A stretch of DNA of 64,000 nucleotides from Tianweitania populi (GCF_014652875.1 NZ_BMZQ01000003.1:124001-188000); one strand, 5' to 3'. Counted from the first letter of the stretch, positions 17,230-25,600 are shown. The notes: generated by a model not told the origin, from the letters alone. Made by a program: numbers and translations.

Positions 17230-18060
17230 ATGAGCGAGACAATTGCAATCGAAGTCGGGAAGCTTGACGCCTCCCCGAAGAATGTTCGAAAGACGTATAA
17301 CGCGGACATCATCGCGCAGCTTGCGGCCAACATCGCAGCCAATGACTTGCTGCAAAACCTCATCGTCTATCCCCGCATCAACAGGGGCCGGTAATCCGTT
17401 GCCGCTGGCGAGCGCCGCTGCCGCGCGTTGGTTCTTGCTGATCGAACAGGGACATTTGCGAAAGGCCGTGCCATCGAATGTAAGGTGCGCGATAGCGTAA
17501 ACGCCGTCGAGATCAGCCTATCGGAAAAGGAATAGCGCGGGGCCATGCACCCGGTCGATCAGTCTGAGGGGTTCAGAGCCTCGTGGAGAACAGCAAGATC
17601 GTTTCCGATGTTGCTGCCCGGTTCGGCGTTACAGAGATCATCGTGCGCCGTCGCTTGGCTCTTACGCCGTAGCGCACAGCCTGAACGCGGTGGAAAAGAA
17701 GTTCCATGATCGCAAGTCGGGCATCGCACAGTCGCACCAGCTTGCCCGTGCCTTTAAGGTCGATATGCGCGAGTGGTTTGAAACCACGGCAGAAAGCTGT
17801 TTCAGCCATATCAACCGGTCGAGTATTCAGGCGGCGGTTTCCGAGGTTCGAGGCCGTGAATATGCGGCCTCCGTTGCCGGGATGAAGAAGGCCGAGGCGG
17901 CAGCGTTCGCGGAACGTGCCGTCAAAGTAGCAGTTGGGTCCCGCCTTTGATACGGATTGAGGCCGATCCGAAGGCAACCAGCGCACCCGGCGACCACACC
18001 ATGCAAGAGGACGATAATAGCGAAAGCGTAGATCAGCCGCTCCCGATGGCGGCTGACTAA
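17230..18060 (+). pseudogene. Degraded ParB/RepB-like partition protein gene
   Basis: The start (MSETIAIEVGKLDASPKNVR) and the segments GERRCRALVLA, RDSVNAVEISL, GAMHPVDQSEGFRA and FGVTEIIVRRRLAL are colinear with plasmid ParB-like nuclease-fold proteins. The C-terminal part FKVDMREWFETTAESCFSHI and GMKKAEAAAFAERA continues to a stop at 18060 (ending PLPMAAD). It is broken by TAA in GR-stop-SVAAGERR, TAG in EKE-stop-RGAMHP, at least two frameshifts, and a missing middle part around 17670-17690. It is not the partition gene of the repABC unit. Confidence 0.85.
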
Positions 18061-18119
18061 TCCCATGCTATCCAGCCGGTCACGTTCTCCCGCGTGACGG
18101 GCTTCCCGATCCGAGAACC

Positions 18120-18156
18120 CCAAACGCCCGTAAGGCATCCAGCCTGGCGGGCGTTT
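18120..18156 (+). terminator. Stem-loop terminator after the parB remnant
   Basis: AAACGCCCG and CGGGCGTTT form a nine-base stem around an 18-base loop, followed by TGCTTTC. It lies 60 bases past the ParB-like stop. The U tract is weak on the plus strand; the A run before the stem could serve the opposite strand. Confidence 0.55.
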
Positions 18157-18309
18157 TGCTTTCGCAAGGATGGCCTATCCGGCCTTGAGAGGAGGCCCAA
18201 GCCCCCTCCTCTCAAACTCTCCTCCCGCCCGTGAGGGATCATCACGCTAACAGAGCTATAAACACCGCTCACGCCGTTTAAGCGCGCGAAATTCTACGGA
18301 GGCCGTCGC

Positions 18310-18828
18310 TTGAGAAAACCAGCCCTACCAATAATGCTCCTATCCGCCCTGCTCGTCAGCGGACCTGTTCTTGCAGCCGAGTATTCAGGGCGTGCCCGAG
18401 TGATCGATGGCGATACGATTAGCATCCGTCAGCAGCGGATTCGGCTCGGTGCGATTGACGCTTGCGAGCGAGATCAAACAGGCCTGAAGGATGGTGCGGT
18501 GTGGAAGTGCGGCCTTGTTGCGCGCAGTCATCTTTCAAAGCTGATCGATGGCAAACACGTCCGTTGCATCGTGTTCGACACCGACTAATACGAGCGCCTG
18601 GTCGCGCAGTGCTTCAGCCAGAATGTCGATGTCGGCCTTGAGATGGTGAAAGCAGGACAAGCCGCGCTTTTGCTGCAGTATCTCCCCTCTTCCCATCCCA
18701 TCGATCTGCATGACTACCATGCGGCCGAGGAGAGCGCCCGTGCTCGTCGCCGGGGCTTGTGGGGAGCCCAAATGGAGCGGCCGAGTTCATACCGGCGCGT
18801 TCCGACGCCACAACTAGCCTCTGCATGA
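18310..18828 (+). pseudogene. Thermonuclease-family (SNase) gene with an internal stop
   Basis: A TTG start gives a signal peptide (LLSALLVSGPVLA-AEYSG) and the SNase fold: RARVIDGDTISIRQQRIRLG, IDACERDQ, AVWKCGLVARSHL. After VFDTD a TAA at 18586-18588 interrupts; the same frame continues YERLVAQCFSQNVDVGLEMV and LLQYLPSS to the natural end RRRGLWGAQ at 18828. A single AAA-to-TAA change would account for it. The secreted or periplasmic nuclease is therefore truncated at 92 of about 172 residues and lacks its second half. Confidence 0.85.
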
Positions 18829-19215
18829 TGCGGCGACTAAATCAGCATGCAGGGACATAGCCAATTTGATTTGTTGTTCCGGGTAAGAACCCTGACTTTA
18901 CCGGTTGTGTGTACTTTGGCGATGAATAATATTGGCGCACTTATCGTGTCGATGTCATCGCGGAAGAACAGGTGATCGTTTGGCAAGCGCGTTCATACAT
19001 CACCCCTCATGGGGGGTTGCTCTTGATGTCCGTTCGCACGTCGACGCGCTTAACGCAAAGCCGAGAAACGCAAAAATTTCCCCGCCTTCGGCTTCCTCGC
19101 GAAGCAAATTTTGGCCGCTCTTGGCCTCCTTCGCTGCGCTCCGGCCTTCGGTGCGCACCGCTTTCCGCCGTGCCTTGTGAACGTTCATCGCAACCACCCA
19201 AGAGGAGTGACTAAC
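18829..19215. other. Non-coding leader region before the DUF736 gene
   Basis: No convincing gene. The 3' half (about 19070-19165) is GC-rich with alternating GCCTTCGGC / GCGCTCCGGCC-like patches that can fold. A ten-base palindrome TGAACGTTCA lies at 19178-19187, and AGAGGAG at 19201 is the ribosome site of the next gene. A similar GC-rich, CTTCGG-containing leader precedes ardC at about 21110-21200. Confidence 0.5.
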
Positions 19216-19548
19216 ATGAGCATGACCAACTTCATCAAGTTCACCAACGACGACATCGAGGGCGCAGCCGGCACCGGCATCATCTCCACCATCGACCGCG
19301 ACCTGGACATCAAGGTTACGCCCTTCACATCGACCAACGAGAAGGCTCCCACGCACCGGGTTTACGCTAAGTCGCCACGCGGCCATGACATCGAGGTTGG
19401 CGGCATCTGGAAGAAGATCAGCGCCGAGCAGAAGGCCTACTACACCTTGTCCATCAAGCGCATGGGCTTCAACGCCAACTTGGGCCGCTACCCCGGCCAG
19501 GACGATGCCTCGGTGCAGGCCATCATCGAGTGGGATCCACGGGATTGA
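19216..19548 (+). CDS. DUF736 family protein
   Basis: A 110-residue protein of the DUF736 family, common on rhizobial plasmids and integrative elements. The second half, VGGIWKKISAEQKAYYTLSI then KRMGFNANLGRYPG and AIIEWDPRD, is the family signature. AGAGGAG lies eight bases before the ATG at 19216; the open frame upstream is not coding-like. Function unknown; these small beta-rich proteins sit near transfer and antirestriction genes. Confidence 0.85.
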   Translation: MSMTNFIKFTNDDIEGAAGTGIISTIDRDLDIKVTPFTSTNEKAPTHRVYAKSPRGHDIEVGGIWKKISAEQKAYYTLSIKRMGFNANLGRYPGQDDASVQAIIEWDPRD

Positions 19549-19668
19549 GGAGCGCAGCGAGCCCGGTCTTGAACCGGGCTTCCCCCTCGCGCGAGGTCGA
19601 AATCATCGTGAAAAGCTGGCTTTTTCACGCACTTTGTGCTAGTTTTGGTCTCAATAGGAGGTCTCCCG

Positions 19669-19872
19669 ATGAACGTTCATACCTCGCGTCCCGACCGCTC
19701 GCCCGAAGCCGTTGCAGCTCGAAAGAAGGCTGCAGACCAGGCACGGGCAATGAACATCCGTCAGGGCTACGTGCACGACCAGTTGCTGGAAGATGCAACC
19801 GCCGCCTATGTCGCCGGCGATCTTACGCGCGAGGAATATCGCGTCCGCATCATGCCGGTAGCGAAGTCCTAA
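19669..19872 (+). CDS. VbhA-like antitoxin of a Fic system
   Basis: A 67-residue protein with AGGAGG six bases before the ATG. The arrangement RKKAADQARAMNIRQGYVHD, then AAYVAGDLTREEYRVRI, follows the VbhA antitoxin family, whose helix places an S/T-x-x-x-E-G/N motif in the Fic active site. Here the corresponding positions read M-N-I-R-Q-G, so the Ser and Glu of the inhibitory motif seem to be missing. The fic gene follows after 72 bases that contain a strong terminator. Confidence 0.75.
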   Translation: MNVHTSRPDRSPEAVAARKKAADQARAMNIRQGYVHDQLLEDATAAYVAGDLTREEYRVRIMPVAKS

Positions 19873-19902
19873 ACCCTCCCCCGCAGCTCAACAAGGCAAA
19901 GC

Positions 19903-19934
19903 GCCGTCTGCATTTCTGCAGGCGGCTTTTTTTT
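19903..19934 (+). terminator. Strong intrinsic terminator between antitoxin and Fic gene
   Basis: GCCGTCTGCA (19903-19912) pairs with TGCAGGCGGC (19917-19926) with a single G-U, a four-base loop and then eight T. It lies after the antitoxin stop and ends ten bases before the fic ATG, so most transcripts of the antitoxin should stop before the toxin. Confidence 0.85.
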
Positions 19935-19944
19935 GGTCTAAGCC

Positions 19945-21000
19945 ATGGCAGAAGATAGCCCTAAAGGCTCCTACACCTATCCAAACACGTCGGACGATCC
20001 AGATCGGCAGGACGTTCTCAGGAACAAGTTTGGCATCGAAACCCGATCCGAGTTGCGCACCGCCGAGTACCGCGTGGCGGCCTTTCGCATTATCGAGATC
20101 GAGGAAGGTTTCGGCCCGAAAGGCAACTTCGATGCTGCGCACCTGAAGGCCATCCACGGCCATATCTTCCAAGATGTTTATGAGTGGGCGGGCCACACTC
20201 GCAACGAGAGCTCGGTTGTTGATGGTGAGCGGGTGCAGCCGATTGGCGGCATGCGCAAGGGCGACACATCGTTTCTGCATGGTGCCCGTATCGATATAGG
20301 CCTCAACGAGGCGCTAAAGCCTATCAGTGAGGCGCAAGCGTTTAGGCGTGCGTCACCCTACGAGTTTGCCGAACGCGCGGCCAAGGTCCTGTCAGAGCTC
20401 AATTACGTGCATCCCTTTCGGGAGGGCAATGGCCGAACGCAGGAAGCTTTCATTTCCGAACTCGGCCGACAATACGGCCACGAGATCGATTTTACCAACA
20501 TCAGCAAAACACGCATGATCGAGGCGTCGATATCGACCACCAACGATCCATCGCATCCGGCCATGAAGCATGTCATTAAGGACGCGATGGACTCTAATCG
20601 CCGTGAGGCTCTTCGCGGCGCGTTCTCGGATCTTGAAGACGTCGGCGAGAAGCCGTTCGAGCATTACATCCGCACGGCCCGACAGGGCGAGGAGATCAGC
20701 GGCCATGTCTTCGGACACGACGATCGTGTTGCTACCCTTGCGACCAATCAGGGGATCATTGCGGTCAATCGCGCGGATCTTCCGGAGCAACTGCCGTCAG
20801 ATGACGAGGAGGTCAAGTTCACCGCCCGTTCGGACTTCACCAGCCTTGGACGCTCGGAACAGTCCCAGGAGGTAAAATCCACGCCACGACAAGCTGAACA
20901 GCCACAGCAGCAAAGCCAGAATGCCGAGCTGAAGGCCATCGAGGCGGAACACCTTGCAAACCGTCAGCAGCAGCAAAGCCGCGACGATCGGGACCGGTAG
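19945..21000 (+). CDS. fic: Fic-domain AMPylase toxin (VbhT/Bep-like)
   Basis: A 351-residue protein with the full Fic motif HPFREGNGR at residues 156-164, preceded by the typical FDAAHLKAIHGHIFQDVYEW and a flap region. It should transfer AMP from ATP to target proteins (for VbhT-type toxins, gyrase and topoisomerase IV). A short beta segment follows (EISGHVFGHDDRVATLATNQ), like the OB-fold linker of Bartonella Beps, then a Gln-rich tail ending QQQQSRDDRDR. No BID secretion domain is present. There is no clear ribosome site, and a terminator lies just upstream, so expression may be low. Confidence 0.88.
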   Translation: MAEDSPKGSYTYPNTSDDPDRQDVLRNKFGIETRSELRTAEYRVAAFRIIEIEEGFGPKGNFDAAHLKAIHGHIFQDVYEWAGHTRNESSVVDGERVQPIGGMRKGDTSFLHGARIDIGLNEALKPISEAQAFRRASPYEFAERAAKVLSELNYVHPFREGNGRTQEAFISELGRQYGHEIDFTNISKTRMIEASISTTNDPSHPAMKHVIKDAMDSNRREALRGAFSDLEDVGEKPFEHYIRTARQGEEISGHVFGHDDRVATLATNQGIIAVNRADLPEQLPSDDEEVKFTARSDFTSLGRSEQSQEVKSTPRQAEQPQQQSQNAELKAIEAEHLANRQQQQSRDDRDR

Positions 21001-21228
21001 CGGTCATGCCGGCGAGGCGCTGCCTGTTTCGCCTGTGAGGCAGAGCCGGCGTGCCAATCCCTTCCTCTTGCCGCCTCCTGTCCGTTGGGTGATTGACGGG
21101 CAATCTACGATAGCCGCTCCCCCATTCAACCGCTGCGCGGTCCTCCTCTTCGTTACGGCCCTTCGGGTGCATAGGCTCGCTTTGGCTATCTTCGCTTCCT
21201 GCCGTCAACCAACGAGCAGGAGGCGGCA

Positions 21229-22110
21229 ATGCAGAGCATCAAGGACACTTACCAGCGCATCACAGACACCATCGTAGAGCAGCTTGAAGCCGGCACGAAG
21301 CCTTGGATCCGCCCTTGGCGCGGCAACGTCCGCAGCTCCATCATCCCGCTGCGCGCAACCGGAGAGGCCTATCGCGGCATCAACGTCATCATGCTGTGGC
21401 TTTCCGGCCAGCTCAGCGGCTACGAGGAAAATACCTGGATTACTTACCGGCAAGCGTCAGAGCTCGGTGGCCAGGTCCGCAAGGGAGAGAAAGGCACCCT
21501 CGTCGTCAAGTACGGCACCTTCACCCCGAAGGAGCGCGAGGATGTCGATCGCACCATCCCCTACCTCAAGGGCTACACGGTCTTTAACGTCGAGCAGATC
21601 GAAAACCTTCCTGATCGCTTCAAAAGCCCTGTCGAAGACGCGGCTGTAGAGCCCCTGCCCGTCCTCGAAAATGTCGAGACCTTCATCAAGCGCACCGGCG
21701 CCCTCGTTTCCTACGGCGGAACCAAGGCCTGCTATCGCCCCGCCCTGGATGACATCCTCATTCCGGATAGAAACCGGTTCATCAGCGAGGTTCATCTTTA
21801 TAGCACCGCCCTGCACGAGCTGGGGCACTGGACTGGTGCGAAATCCAGGCTGGACCGTGATCTCAGCGGCCGCTTCGGAAAGGAAGCCTACGCGATCGAG
21901 GAGCTTTGCGCCGAAATGACCGCGGCCTTTGTTTGCGCTGATCTGGGTATCGCCCACGATACGCGAGGCAACACGACCGCCTACATCGAGAGCTGGCTCA
22001 AGGTCCTTAAGCAGGACAAGCGCGCCATCATCGCTGCCGCAGCAAAGGCCCAAGCCGCCGCCGACTTTCTGCATAGTTTGCAAGGAGCCGAAACGAAGAA
22101 GGCCCCTTAG
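21229..22110 (+). CDS. ardC: ArdC-like antirestriction protein / zincin-like metallopeptidase
   Basis: A 293-residue protein. The N-terminal ArdC ssDNA-binding domain (residues 1-125; TKPWIRPWRGN, NVIMLWLS, TWITYRQA) is followed by a metallopeptidase-like domain with HELGH at 196-200 and a downstream Glu region (YAIEELCAEMTAAFVC). ArdC proteins protect incoming plasmid DNA from restriction during transfer. CAGGAGG precedes the ATG by five or six bases. The 228-base leader is GC-rich and non-coding. Confidence 0.88.
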   Translation: MQSIKDTYQRITDTIVEQLEAGTKPWIRPWRGNVRSSIIPLRATGEAYRGINVIMLWLSGQLSGYEENTWITYRQASELGGQVRKGEKGTLVVKYGTFTPKEREDVDRTIPYLKGYTVFNVEQIENLPDRFKSPVEDAAVEPLPVLENVETFIKRTGALVSYGGTKACYRPALDDILIPDRNRFISEVHLYSTALHELGHWTGAKSRLDRDLSGRFGKEAYAIEELCAEMTAAFVCADLGIAHDTRGNTTAYIESWLKVLKQDKRAIIAAAAKAQAAADFLHSLQGAETKKAP

Positions 22111-22129
22111 CGGCCTTCCTTCTTCTCGT

Positions 22130-22603
22130 CTACTTGTCGCCGGCTTCGTCCGGCGTCATCCTTTTTAGCAGTCCAATCAAATCGCGGATCGTCTCGTGCG
22201 GCAGATTCCGGATCAGCTGCGAAAGCTTGCGGTGGTCTTCCGCTTCTTCGTGTGTACGTCCGTACAGATGCGGTGCCGCCTCAAAGATCATGTCGATCGG
22301 CATGAATCCAAGTAACTCGCAAAGATGGATCATGCGGGTAACTGTGATGCGTGAGAACGCACGTTCATACCGGCCGTAAACTGGGGTGGACAGCCCAACG
22401 ATGGCGGCAAACTCAGCGCGTGTCAGCCCTTGTGTTTCACGCTTGTTGCGGATGAAAGCAGCAAGCTTCTCATCCATCTCACCAAAACTGACGATGCCTT
22501 GATAACCCGGCCGCCTATGCAGTGGCTTATCGACTTCATCATCAGTGGTCTCGACTAACCCGCGAGCGTGTTTGTAGCTTTCTAGAGACGTTTTGGATGG
22601 CAT
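22130..22603 (-). CDS. XRE-type regulator next to repABC
   Basis: A 157-residue regulator from the ATG at 22603 (MPSKTSLESYKHARGLVETT). It has a 60-residue tail, then a clear HTH (GLTRAEFAAIVGLSTPVYGR, YERAFSRITVTRMIHLCELL) and a helical C-terminus. It is almost colinear with the frameshifted copy at 33853-34331, and more distantly with 16661-17131. It is divergent from repA across the parS-containing intergenic region, so it might act on the rep promoter. That is inference. Confidence 0.8.
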   Translation of the reverse strand: MPSKTSLESYKHARGLVETTDDEVDKPLHRRPGYQGIVSFGEMDEKLAAFIRNKRETQGLTRAEFAAIVGLSTPVYGRYERAFSRITVTRMIHLCELLGFMPIDMIFEAAPHLYGRTHEEAEDHRKLSQLIRNLPHETIRDLIGLLKRMTPDEAGDK

Positions 22604-22741
22604 CGTTCTTACCCCTGCACTAGCGTTCTTTAACACAGGAAAGTAGCGACACACGTTCAGTTTTGCCGCAGTCTGCAACCGTTCCCCCGCTAACATGAGA
22701 GCCACCATACCGCTTCCTACTCCATACGCTTAATCCCAAGT

Positions 22742-22775
22742 CTGAAGGAAGTTGACAGCTGTCAACTTCCTTCAG
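22742..22775 (+). promoter_or_regulatory. parS centromere site inside a 34-bp perfect palindrome
   Basis: GTTGACAGCTGTCAAC at 22751-22766 fits the repABC parS consensus GTTNNCNGCNGNNAAC at every fixed position. It is extended on both sides by CTGAAGGAA / TTCCTTCAG to a 34-base perfect palindrome. It lies about 150 bases before repA in the repA/XRE divergent region, and is the likely RepB binding site. Confidence 0.9.
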
Positions 22776-22914
22776 CGGGATAGATCCAAAGCGTCAGCCG
22801 GCTGTTGACACGAATCGATGACTGATGAAGCGGAGATACGCCGACTGTGAGTACTAGTCGTAAAAACCGTAAATTCGGTCTCTGGCTGTTAGTTGATGCG
22901 TAATCGCGTAATCT

Positions 22915-24195
22915 ATGAGCGGTCGAGTGAGTCGGGATGTGCATCATTGCGCGTCCGAGAGGCGTTTTATGCAAGAACTACGTGGGGCCAAGACGGTGCC
23001 GAACGAAGAACCCGCAGATAAGCAGATCGCTGCGGATGCCGAGCTGTTATCCGCGCAACTCGCTGCCTTGCGCGGTCGTCTTTTTCCGCCAACAGCGCAA
23101 AAGACGCTGCGCTCCTTCTCTTCGGGAGAAGCTGCAAAGCTGATTGGCGTCACCGATGGCTATCTGCGGCAGCTGTCGATTTCCGGGGAAGGCCCCTCCC
23201 CTGAAATCGGTGCCGGCGGCCGGCGCTCTTACACGCTGGCTGACGTCAATGCGCTTCGGCGTCATCTTGGTGCCCAGGGCGGCGTGAAGGCCAAGCAGTA
23301 TCTGAAATGGCGCCAGCCGGGCGAGCATCTCCAGGTGATCGCCGTCACGAACTTCAAGGGCGGGTCCGGCAAAACCACCACGACCGCGCATCTGGCACAG
23401 CATCTTGCCCTGCAAGGCTATCGCGTGCTTGCCATCGACCTTGATCCTCAGGCATCCTTATCGGCTCTGTATGGCTATCAGCCGGAGCTTGATCTTACCG
23501 GAAACGATACGCTCTACGGCGCGATCCGCTATGATGCCGAGCGCGTTCCCCTCGCCTCGATCATCCGCGAAACCTATTTCGACGGCTTGTCGCTGGTGCC
23601 TGGCAATCTCGAACTGCAGGAGTTCGAGCACACCACGCCGCAACATCTGGCAGGGCGCGAGCGCGGGAAGGCCGATGACTTGTTTTTTGCCCGTGTGCAG
23701 CAGACGATCGCCACGGTGGAGGCCGACTACGACGTTGTCGTGATCGATTGTCCTCCCCAACTCGGCTACCTCACTTTGGGCGCGCTTTGTGCGGCAACAT
23801 CGGTGATCGTCACCGTGCATCCGCAGATGCTCGATGTGGCGTCCATGAGCCAGTTTCTGTTCATGACCTCCGACCTCCTGTCTGTAGTGCGGGAGGCCGG
23901 CGGCACGCTCAATTTCGATTTCCTGCGCTATCTCGTGACGCGCTACGAACCCAATGACGGACCGCAGACCCAGATCGCCGGTTTCCTGCGCACGCAGTTC
24001 GGATCGCGTGTCTTGACGGCGGCGATGCTGAAATCGACAGCGATTTCCGATGCCGGCTTGACCAAGCAGACGCTCTATGAAGTCGGCCGTGAAAATTTCC
24101 ACCGTGGCACCTACGACCGCGCCTATGAAGCGCTGACGGCGGTCAACTCCGAGATTGAGGATCTGATGCTGCGCTCTTGGGGACGGATCGCATGA
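22915..24195 (+). CDS. repA: Plasmid partition ATPase RepA (ParA family)
   Basis: A RepA of the repABC type, up to 426 residues (an ATG at 22969 is an alternative start, giving 408). The N-terminal DNA-binding domain has an MerR/HTH-like stretch (FSSGEAAKLIGVTDGYLRQL). The deviant Walker A is KGGSGKTTT (residues 148-156), with VLAIDLDPQASLSALYG and VVVIDCPPQLGYLT following. RepA-ADP/ATP with RepB represses the operon and drives segregation. Between repA and repB lies the second parS. Confidence 0.95.
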   Translation: MSGRVSRDVHHCASERRFMQELRGAKTVPNEEPADKQIAADAELLSAQLAALRGRLFPPTAQKTLRSFSSGEAAKLIGVTDGYLRQLSISGEGPSPEIGAGGRRSYTLADVNALRRHLGAQGGVKAKQYLKWRQPGEHLQVIAVTNFKGGSGKTTTTAHLAQHLALQGYRVLAIDLDPQASLSALYGYQPELDLTGNDTLYGAIRYDAERVPLASIIRETYFDGLSLVPGNLELQEFEHTTPQHLAGRERGKADDLFFARVQQTIATVEADYDVVVIDCPPQLGYLTLGALCAATSVIVTVHPQMLDVASMSQFLFMTSDLLSVVREAGGTLNFDFLRYLVTRYEPNDGPQTQIAGFLRTQFGSRVLTAAMLKSTAISDAGLTKQTLYEVGRENFHRGTYDRAYEALTAVNSEIEDLMLRSWGRIA

Positions 24196-24217
24196 TGGGA
24201 GTGGATGAAGCCATCGA

Positions 24218-24233
24218 GTTGACAGCTGTCAAC
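24218..24233 (+). promoter_or_regulatory. Second parS site, between repA and repB
   Basis: An identical 16-base palindrome GTTGACAGCTGTCAAC, 22 bases after the repA stop and 120 before the repB start. Unlike the first copy, its flanks are not palindromic. parS sites in repABC plasmids are often found in this position. Confidence 0.9.
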
Positions 24234-24352
24234 TTTGCCCCAAAGCCCAGCAGATGCAGGCTTCCCAGTCAGTCCCAGGCTGCGGCACGCGCTCGGATCT
24301 ATCCACCTCTCTTAGGCGGATGCGATGGTGCCCGTGGAAAAGGGAGCGCGGC

Positions 24353-25450
24353 ATGAATACACGCAAGAACCAATTACGATCGTTGTTTGGTGGTGTGCCG
24401 GCCGAGGAGGCCAATAAGGCTGCCGATCAGAACGAGCCGGCGCCCGCTGCCGAACCGCACAAGCGCGCGACATCCGGAGCCGTAAAGGCCATGGGTCTGT
24501 CGCTGTCTTCGCTGTCTCAGGAGGTTGAAGACGCGCGACGTTTGCGCGAAAGCCTCAGCCGGGGCGAGCAGATCGTCGAGCTCGATCCGGCTGTGATCGA
24601 GGGGTCGCCCTTTTCCGACCGTCTCAGCGACGGCCCGACCCATGACGAGAGCTTCGAGGACCTGATGCAGAGCATAGCCGACCATGGTCAGCAGGTGCCG
24701 GTTCTCGTGCGTCCACACAGCGAGCCAGTTAAAGCGGGGCAGGGCATCTTCCAGATCGCTTATGGCCACCGGCGCGTGCTGGCCGCGCGTGCGCTTGGGC
24801 GCACCGTGCGAGCCGTGATCCGAAGCCTTGACGATGCGGAGCTCGTGGTCGCGCAGGGCAAGGAAAACGCGGAAAGGCGGGCGCTGAGCTTCATCGAGCG
24901 CGCTCTGTTTTCCAAGACCCTGATCGATCACGGTTTCGACCGCGCCACGATCCAGGCCGCCCTTGCCGTCCATAAATCAGAAATGAGCCGGCTGATCGGC
25001 GTTGCCGAAATGATCCCGATTCAGGTCGCCCATGCCATTGGTCCGGCGCCAAAAACGGGGCGCCCGCGCTGGATGGCGCTGGGCGAGCTGATCGCAAATC
25101 CTCGCATTCGGCATTGGGCGAACGAGGAGATCACCGACCAGGCTTTTCGCGATACGGCTGACAGCGACCAGCGCTTTCAGCGTGTGTTCGATCGCCTGAC
25201 AAGCGCGTTGCAGTCCACCAGTGTGGCTCCGGACGCAGCGGTGGTCATTCGCGCGGCCGACGGCGCCGCGATCGGCGAACTCGCGCAGTCTGCCAGAGGC
25301 GCACGTCTGACAATCCCGATCAGCGCGGGCAGGAGATTTGCCGATTATGTGGCCGAACAACTGCCGACGTTGCACGAGGCGTTTAAAGCCGCGCAACAGT
25401 CGGGCTCGGCGAGTGAAACAACGGGCGATGCCAAGAAGGTCAAGCCCTGA
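24353..25450 (+). CDS. repB: Plasmid partition protein RepB (ParB family)
   Basis: RepB of 365 residues starting MNTRKNQLRSLFGGVPAEEA at the ATG at 24353 (AGGGAG upstream). It has the ParB nuclease-like domain (DLMQSIADHGQQVPVLVRPH, YGHRRVLAARALGR, QGKENAERRALSFIERALFS), then an HTH (FDRATIQAALAVHKSEMSRL) that should read the two parS palindromes. The frame is open upstream from 24254, but that extension overlaps non-coding sequence. Confidence 0.95.
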   Translation: MNTRKNQLRSLFGGVPAEEANKAADQNEPAPAAEPHKRATSGAVKAMGLSLSSLSQEVEDARRLRESLSRGEQIVELDPAVIEGSPFSDRLSDGPTHDESFEDLMQSIADHGQQVPVLVRPHSEPVKAGQGIFQIAYGHRRVLAARALGRTVRAVIRSLDDAELVVAQGKENAERRALSFIERALFSKTLIDHGFDRATIQAALAVHKSEMSRLIGVAEMIPIQVAHAIGPAPKTGRPRWMALGELIANPRIRHWANEEITDQAFRDTADSDQRFQRVFDRLTSALQSTSVAPDAAVVIRAADGAAIGELAQSARGARLTIPISAGRRFADYVAEQLPTLHEAFKAAQQSGSASETTGDAKKVKP

Positions 25451-25521
25451 AGACCTGCCGGCGCAATCGGTTGCGGCGGCATGTGTGTGTAGACCTGAAA
25501 CGATAACGGAGATCCAGGCAA

Positions 25522-25600
25522 AGAAAAAAGGCCCCAGAACGTCACCATTCCAGAAGCCCCTTTCGATGTAGCAATCTGAAAGAATCACTTCTACGACTCC
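25522..25600 (-). ncRNA. Candidate antisense ctRNA (incompatibility RNA) between repB and repC
   Basis: In repABC plasmids a small RNA antisense to the repB-repC gap limits RepC. Here the minus strand has a -35-like TTGACT at about 25599-25604 and a G/C-rich hairpin (GGGGCTTCTGG ... TTCTGGGGCC) ending in six T at about 25524-25529, a good intrinsic terminator. The ends are approximate and the -10 is not obvious. Confidence 0.6.

Noticed and set aside
17128-17355. A 75-codon minus-strand frame before the XRE gene
   Set aside because: It overlaps the conserved start of the ParB remnant on the other strand and has no protein-like motif.
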